From Variovorax paradoxus NBRC 15149 (GTDB lineage: Bacteria; Pseudomonadota; Gammaproteobacteria; Burkholderiales; Burkholderiaceae_C), in NCBI RefSeq assembly GCF_001591365.1, contig NZ_BCUT01000002.1, positions 496,001 through 560,000 on the forward strand: a stretch of 64,000 bases of DNA, written 5' to 3'. Below, one piece after another: positions 60,983 through 64,000 of this stretch. The position numbers and the translations under genes are program-made. Below the pieces are notes generated by a model. It did no database searches and was not told where the DNA came from. It was given only the letters and a program-made list of their open reading frames with translations. Every line of letters starts with the position of its first letter. Positions within the stretch are counted from its first letter, which is position 1.

Positions 60983-61753
60983 ATGCGCATGCGCTTGCTG
61001 CCAACCACCCTCGCCCTCGCAGACCAGGTGCGGAATTTCGTGATCGTCGAAACCACCGAGGCCGCCACTCGCCTGCTCATGCCGGAGCCAAGCATCCTGC
61101 TTGGCATTCGTTACGGCGGCTATGCCGAGCAACTGGATGGGCCGAAGACACGCCGCCTGCCCCAGACCACGCTGACGGGATTGCGCGACACCGCACGTTC
61201 GATGCACACCTCGGCCGGCGGTGGCATCGTGCTTGCTGCTTTCCGTCCTGCGGGCGCTGCGCAGTTCTTCGACCTGCCCGCAGAAGGCCTGTTCGGCACC
61301 ACGATCGATCTTGCCTCCCTGGTGGCGGATGCCGACCTGGCAGGTCTTTGCTCGGCCATGACTGCGGCCGGGGACGATCTGCAGCGCGTGAATTGCCTGG
61401 AGCGCTTTCTTCTCGCCCGACGAAGGCGGCCCGCCGACACGTTGGTGAGCGAGGCCCTGCGAGCCATCGAGAAGAGCGTCGGTACGATCCGCATCGCAGC
61501 GCTTGCGTCGGATCTGGGCGTCAGCGTCGACTGGCTGGCAAAACGATTCCGCCGTACTGTCGGAGCGACACCAAAGCAACTCGCCTCCATCATCCGCATG
61601 CGCCATGCGTTGTCGCTGTACGACGAGGCACCCAGCCTCACACAGCTGTCTGTCCAGGCTGGCTATGCCGACCAGTCGCACTTTATCCGCGAGTTCCGTT
61701 CCGTGACCGGCCAGGCGCCTCGGCGCCTGCTGAAAGGCGGCGAGTACTGCTGA
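60983..61753 (+). CDS. AraC-family regulator
   Basis: A 256-residue AraC/XylS regulator with an N-terminal sensing domain (about 1-150) and two C-terminal helix-turn-helices (IAALASDLGVSVDWLAKRFRRTVG, LTQLSVQAGYADQSHFIREFRSVTG). The final QAPRRLL is typical. It is divergent from the SnoaL-like gene and may control it. ATG 60983 was chosen because upstream codons belong to another frame's exporter gene. Confidence 0.87.
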   Translation: MRMRLLPTTLALADQVRNFVIVETTEAATRLLMPEPSILLGIRYGGYAEQLDGPKTRRLPQTTLTGLRDTARSMHTSAGGGIVLAAFRPAGAAQFFDLPAEGLFGTTIDLASLVADADLAGLCSAMTAAGDDLQRVNCLERFLLARRRRPADTLVSEALRAIEKSVGTIRIAALASDLGVSVDWLAKRFRRTVGATPKQLASIIRMRHALSLYDEAPSLTQLSVQAGYADQSHFIREFRSVTGQAPRRLLKGGEYC

Positions 61754-61777
61754 TCTGGCCTCGCAGCCATTCGCCAG

Positions 61778-62272
61778 TCAGCGCGGATGCGGAAACAGCC
61801 GCTCGATCGGGCAATGCGTCTTGATGAACGGCGACTTGATGACGATGTAGCTGAAGTACTTGGAGATGCCGATGTTGCGCTCGAGCAGTTCCTCGATCAC
61901 TTCCTGGTAGTGGTTGACGCCGCGCGTCAAAAAGCGCAGCAGGTAGTCGTAGCCGCCGCTCACCAGGTGGCATTCGAGCACCTCGTCGACCTCTCGGATC
62001 GCGGCCTCGAAGCGCACGAAGTCCTCGCGGTGGTGGTCCTGCAGCGTGACCTCGGTGAACACGGTGAGCGTGTCGCCGAGCTTCTCGAGCCGCAGGTGCG
62101 CGCCGTAGCCGGCGATGTAGCCGGCCTGCTCCAGGCGCTTGACGCGGATCAGGCAGGGGCTGGGCGACAGGCCGACCGCATCCGCGAGGTCGACGTTGGT
62201 CATGCGCCCGTTCTGCTGCAGCTGGGCCAGGATGCGCAGGTCGAGTCGGTCGATCTTGAAAGCTTCAGACAT
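61778..62272 (-). CDS. Lrp/AsnC-family regulator, second
   Basis: A 164-residue Lrp-family regulator: KIDRLDLRILAQLQQNGRMTN, AVGLSPSPCLIRVKRLEQAGYI helix-turn-helix, and C-terminal effector domain with HLVSGGYDYLLRFLTRGVNHYQEVIEEL. It lies 71 bases downstream of the class III aminotransferase on the same strand and likely regulates it in response to an amino acid or amine. Confidence 0.9.
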   Translation of the reverse strand: MSEAFKIDRLDLRILAQLQQNGRMTNVDLADAVGLSPSPCLIRVKRLEQAGYIAGYGAHLRLEKLGDTLTVFTEVTLQDHHREDFVRFEAAIREVDEVLECHLVSGGYDYLLRFLTRGVNHYQEVIEELLERNIGISKYFSYIVIKSPFIKTHCPIERLFPHPR

Positions 62273-62343
62273 GGCGGTCCTGAAAAACGAAGGAGGATCC
62301 GATTCTGCTTTGCCGGCGCAGCCGCGGGGCAGTGCTTTCCCGC

Positions 62344-63747
62344 TCAGGCCGCCAGCGCGGCGCGCACGTCGGCGGCGTCCAGCACCTCGTCGAGCGTTTT
62401 CTTCAGGCGCGCGAACATCTGGGCGAACTCGTCCTCGGTGAAGGTGAGCGCCGGCGCAAAGCCCAGGATGTGGTCGCCGAAGGAGCGGAACACCAGGCCG
62501 TTGCGGTAGCCCGCGGCAAAGATGCGGTCCGCGAGGCCCAGCGCCGGATCGAAGCCGCGCTTGCCTTGCTTGTCGCTCACCAGCTCCAGCGCACCGAGCA
62601 GGCCGCGGTGGCGCGCATCGCCCACCAGCGGATGCGCGCGCAGCGCATCGAGGCCGGCCGCGAAGTGCGCCGCGCCGCGCTGGCCGTTGGCGAGCACCCC
62701 GCCCTCTTCGTACAGCCGCAGCACCTCGAGCGCGACCGCGGCGCTCACGGGGTGGGCAGAGTACGTCGCGCCATGGCCGACCGGCACCCCCGCCGGCGTG
62801 CCGTCGGCAATGCCGGCATAGACCTTCTCGGACATCATGGTCGCGCCCATCGGCACATAGCCCGAGGTCAGGCCCTTGGCCATGGTCATCAGGTCGGGCT
62901 CCACGCCTTCGGCCTCGCAGGCGAACATGGGACCGGTGCGGCCGAATCCCGTGATGACCTCGTCGACGACGAACAGGATATCGAGCTCGCGCGCGGCATC
63001 GCGCATGGCTTTCAACCAGCCCTTGGGCGGCACGATGACGCCGCCCGAACCCTGGATCGGCTCGCAGAAGAAGGCGGCGACGTTGTCCGCGCCGAGCTCG
63101 GCCACCTTGGCGCGCAGCGAGGCCACCGACGCGGCGATCAGCGCCTGCGGATCGGCACCATGGGCATGGCGGTACGGGTTGGGCGACGGGATGTAGTGCT
63201 GCGTGGGCAGCGGCAGGTCGAAGCCGCGATGGAAAACGGGCAAGGCCGTGAGGCCCGCGCCGGTGGACGAGGAGCCGTGGTAGCCGCGCTCCAGTGCGAT
63301 GAACTGTTTTTTTGACGGCTTGCCGATGGCGTTGTAGTACTGCACGATGAAGCGCACGGCGGCATCGACCGCCTCCGAGCCGCCGAGCGTGAGGTACACG
63401 CGCGTCAGCGATGCGGGCGCGATCTGCACCAGCTTTTCCGCGAGGCGGATGGCCGGCTCGCTGCTAAAGTGGAAGTAGCCGGTGGCGTACGGCAGGCGCC
63501 GCATCTGCTCGGCCGCGGCCTGCACCACGCTCTCCTGGCCATAGCCCACGTTCACGCACCACAGGCCCGCGAAGGCGTCGAGCAGTTCATGCCCGTTGGC
63601 ATCGGTCAGCCATGCGCCGCGGGCCGAGGCCAGCACGGTGGGTCCGCGCTGCTCGTGCGTGCGCCAGGGCGAGACGGGGTGGATGAGATGGGCACGGTCG
63701 ATGGCGTCGAGCGTGGCGTGGCGAGGCAATGCGGTGGGGTGCGTCAT
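62344..63747 (-). CDS. Class III aminotransferase (omega-amino acid/putrescine-pyruvate type)
   Basis: A 467-residue PLP fold-type I aminotransferase: LLDAFAGLWCVNVGYGQ, GGSEAVDAAVRFIVQYYNAIG, GYHGSSSTGAGLTALP, the Asp in VVDEVITGFGRTG, and PLP Lys in TMAKGLTSGYVPMGA. This matches the omega-amino acid-pyruvate and putrescine/spermidine aminotransferase group. It would transfer the amine of a diamine or beta-amino acid to pyruvate. It is followed by its Lrp regulator. Confidence 0.9.
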   Translation of the reverse strand: MTHPTALPRHATLDAIDRAHLIHPVSPWRTHEQRGPTVLASARGAWLTDANGHELLDAFAGLWCVNVGYGQESVVQAAAEQMRRLPYATGYFHFSSEPAIRLAEKLVQIAPASLTRVYLTLGGSEAVDAAVRFIVQYYNAIGKPSKKQFIALERGYHGSSSTGAGLTALPVFHRGFDLPLPTQHYIPSPNPYRHAHGADPQALIAASVASLRAKVAELGADNVAAFFCEPIQGSGGVIVPPKGWLKAMRDAARELDILFVVDEVITGFGRTGPMFACEAEGVEPDLMTMAKGLTSGYVPMGATMMSEKVYAGIADGTPAGVPVGHGATYSAHPVSAAVALEVLRLYEEGGVLANGQRGAAHFAAGLDALRAHPLVGDARHRGLLGALELVSDKQGKRGFDPALGLADRIFAAGYRNGLVFRSFGDHILGFAPALTFTEDEFAQMFARLKKTLDEVLDAADVRAALAA

Positions 63748-63910
63748 GGCGGTGTCGAGTGAAGCGAGAGCGAAGGAAGCTTTCGATGCCTCGAGCTTAG
63801 GCCGCGTGCCGCATGGCATGGTGCTGCTTTGGGGGTGCTGCGCGAAGCAGGCTGCGGTTATGCGCTCCGCCACGGCACATCATGCGGCGGGCCATTTCTC
63901 TTGCTTCTCG

Positions 63911-64000
63911 TCAGTAGCCCCTGGCGCGGTCCACGAGGCCGACCATTGGCTCGCCGGCCTCGAGGCGGCGCAGGTTGCCGAGCACGGCTTCGGCGGCACT
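63911..64000 (-). CDS. 2-hydroxyacid dehydrogenase C-terminus, cut by the window edge
   Basis: The last 29 residues of a minus-strand gene, ending LVDRARGY before a TGA at 63911-63913. The string EAVLGNLRRLEAGEPMVGL plus this end is typical of bacterial D-2-hydroxyacid dehydrogenases (glyoxylate/hydroxypyruvate reductase type). The catalytic and NAD-binding parts lie outside the window. The 163 bases between it and the aminotransferase hold no other gene. Confidence 0.65.
   Translation of the reverse strand, partial: SAAEAVLGNLRRLEAGEPMVGLVDRARGY

Overview
The window is high-GC, gene-dense DNA. Its gene content points to a Burkholderiales member, most likely Comamonadaceae and Variovorax-like: orphan Bug-type (tripartite tricarboxylate transporter) binding proteins, many LysR/GntR/Lrp regulators each beside a small catabolic operon, a PhaB-type reductase, and an auxiliary T6SS Hcp/VgrG island. 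The genus is inference. No rRNA, tRNA, CRISPR array, integrase or insertion sequence was found.

Region 1 (about 1-14.9 kb) is a low-oxygen/stress island. It encodes three intact universal stress proteins (UspA family), two paralogous triple-BON proteins, a PhaB-like acetoacetyl-CoA reductase, two zinc alcohol dehydrogenases, a flavodoxin-like protein, a lipoprotein HtrA-like protease, a DksA/TraR zinc-finger protein, a beta-CASP metallo-beta-lactamase-fold protein, a response regulator with a hybrid histidine kinase, and a stand-alone degenerate carbamoyl-phosphate-binding domain. Five FNR/Anr-type boxes (68-81, 658-671, 4557-4570, 7304-7317, 14923-14936) lie in front of its transcription units. 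Most have a -10-like hexamer at the spacing of a class II FNR promoter. Two gene remnants show the island is eroding: a usp pseudogene and the shrunken start of an ADP-forming acyl-CoA synthetase.

Region 2 (about 15.0-16.0 kb) is a compact Phd-like antitoxin / zeta-like P-loop kinase pair. Region 3 (about 16.1-24.6 kb) is an orphan T6SS island on the minus strand: hcp, vgrG with a 48-nt tandem repeat, a DUF2169 adaptor, a DUF4150 PAAR-like protein, a polymorphic toxin with a candidate nuclease end, and two immunity candidates. A small unknown gene and a pentapeptide-repeat protein flank it.

Region 4 (about 24.6-55.5 kb) is a chain of regulated catabolic modules. (a) LysR, three Bug receptors, RraA-like aldolase, 2-hydroxyacid dehydrogenase, LigI-like hydrolase, SMP-30 lactonase. 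(b) Saccharopine-dehydrogenase-like protein, ThDP enzyme, DadA-like oxidase, polar amino acid ABC transporter, GFA protein, Lrp regulator, Asp/Glu-type racemase. (c) LysR with RidA, and FadR-type GntR with a second RraA-like protein. (d) An FCD GntR regulator with two divergent operons that split one amino acid ABC transporter. These carry a hydantoinase, a DapA-like lyase, an M20 hydrolase and a 984-residue fusion of the three HcnA/B/C (opine or D-hydroxyproline dehydrogenase-type) subunits. A GTATAC-rich palindrome sits between the divergent operons. A HAD dehalogenase and a DUF4337 membrane protein follow.

Region 5 (about 55.5-64 kb) has a LysR-amidase-Bug receptor-DHA2 exporter group, a SnoaL-like protein divergent from an AraC regulator, an Lrp regulator with a class III aminotransferase, and, at the edge, the C-terminus of a 2-hydroxyacid dehydrogenase.
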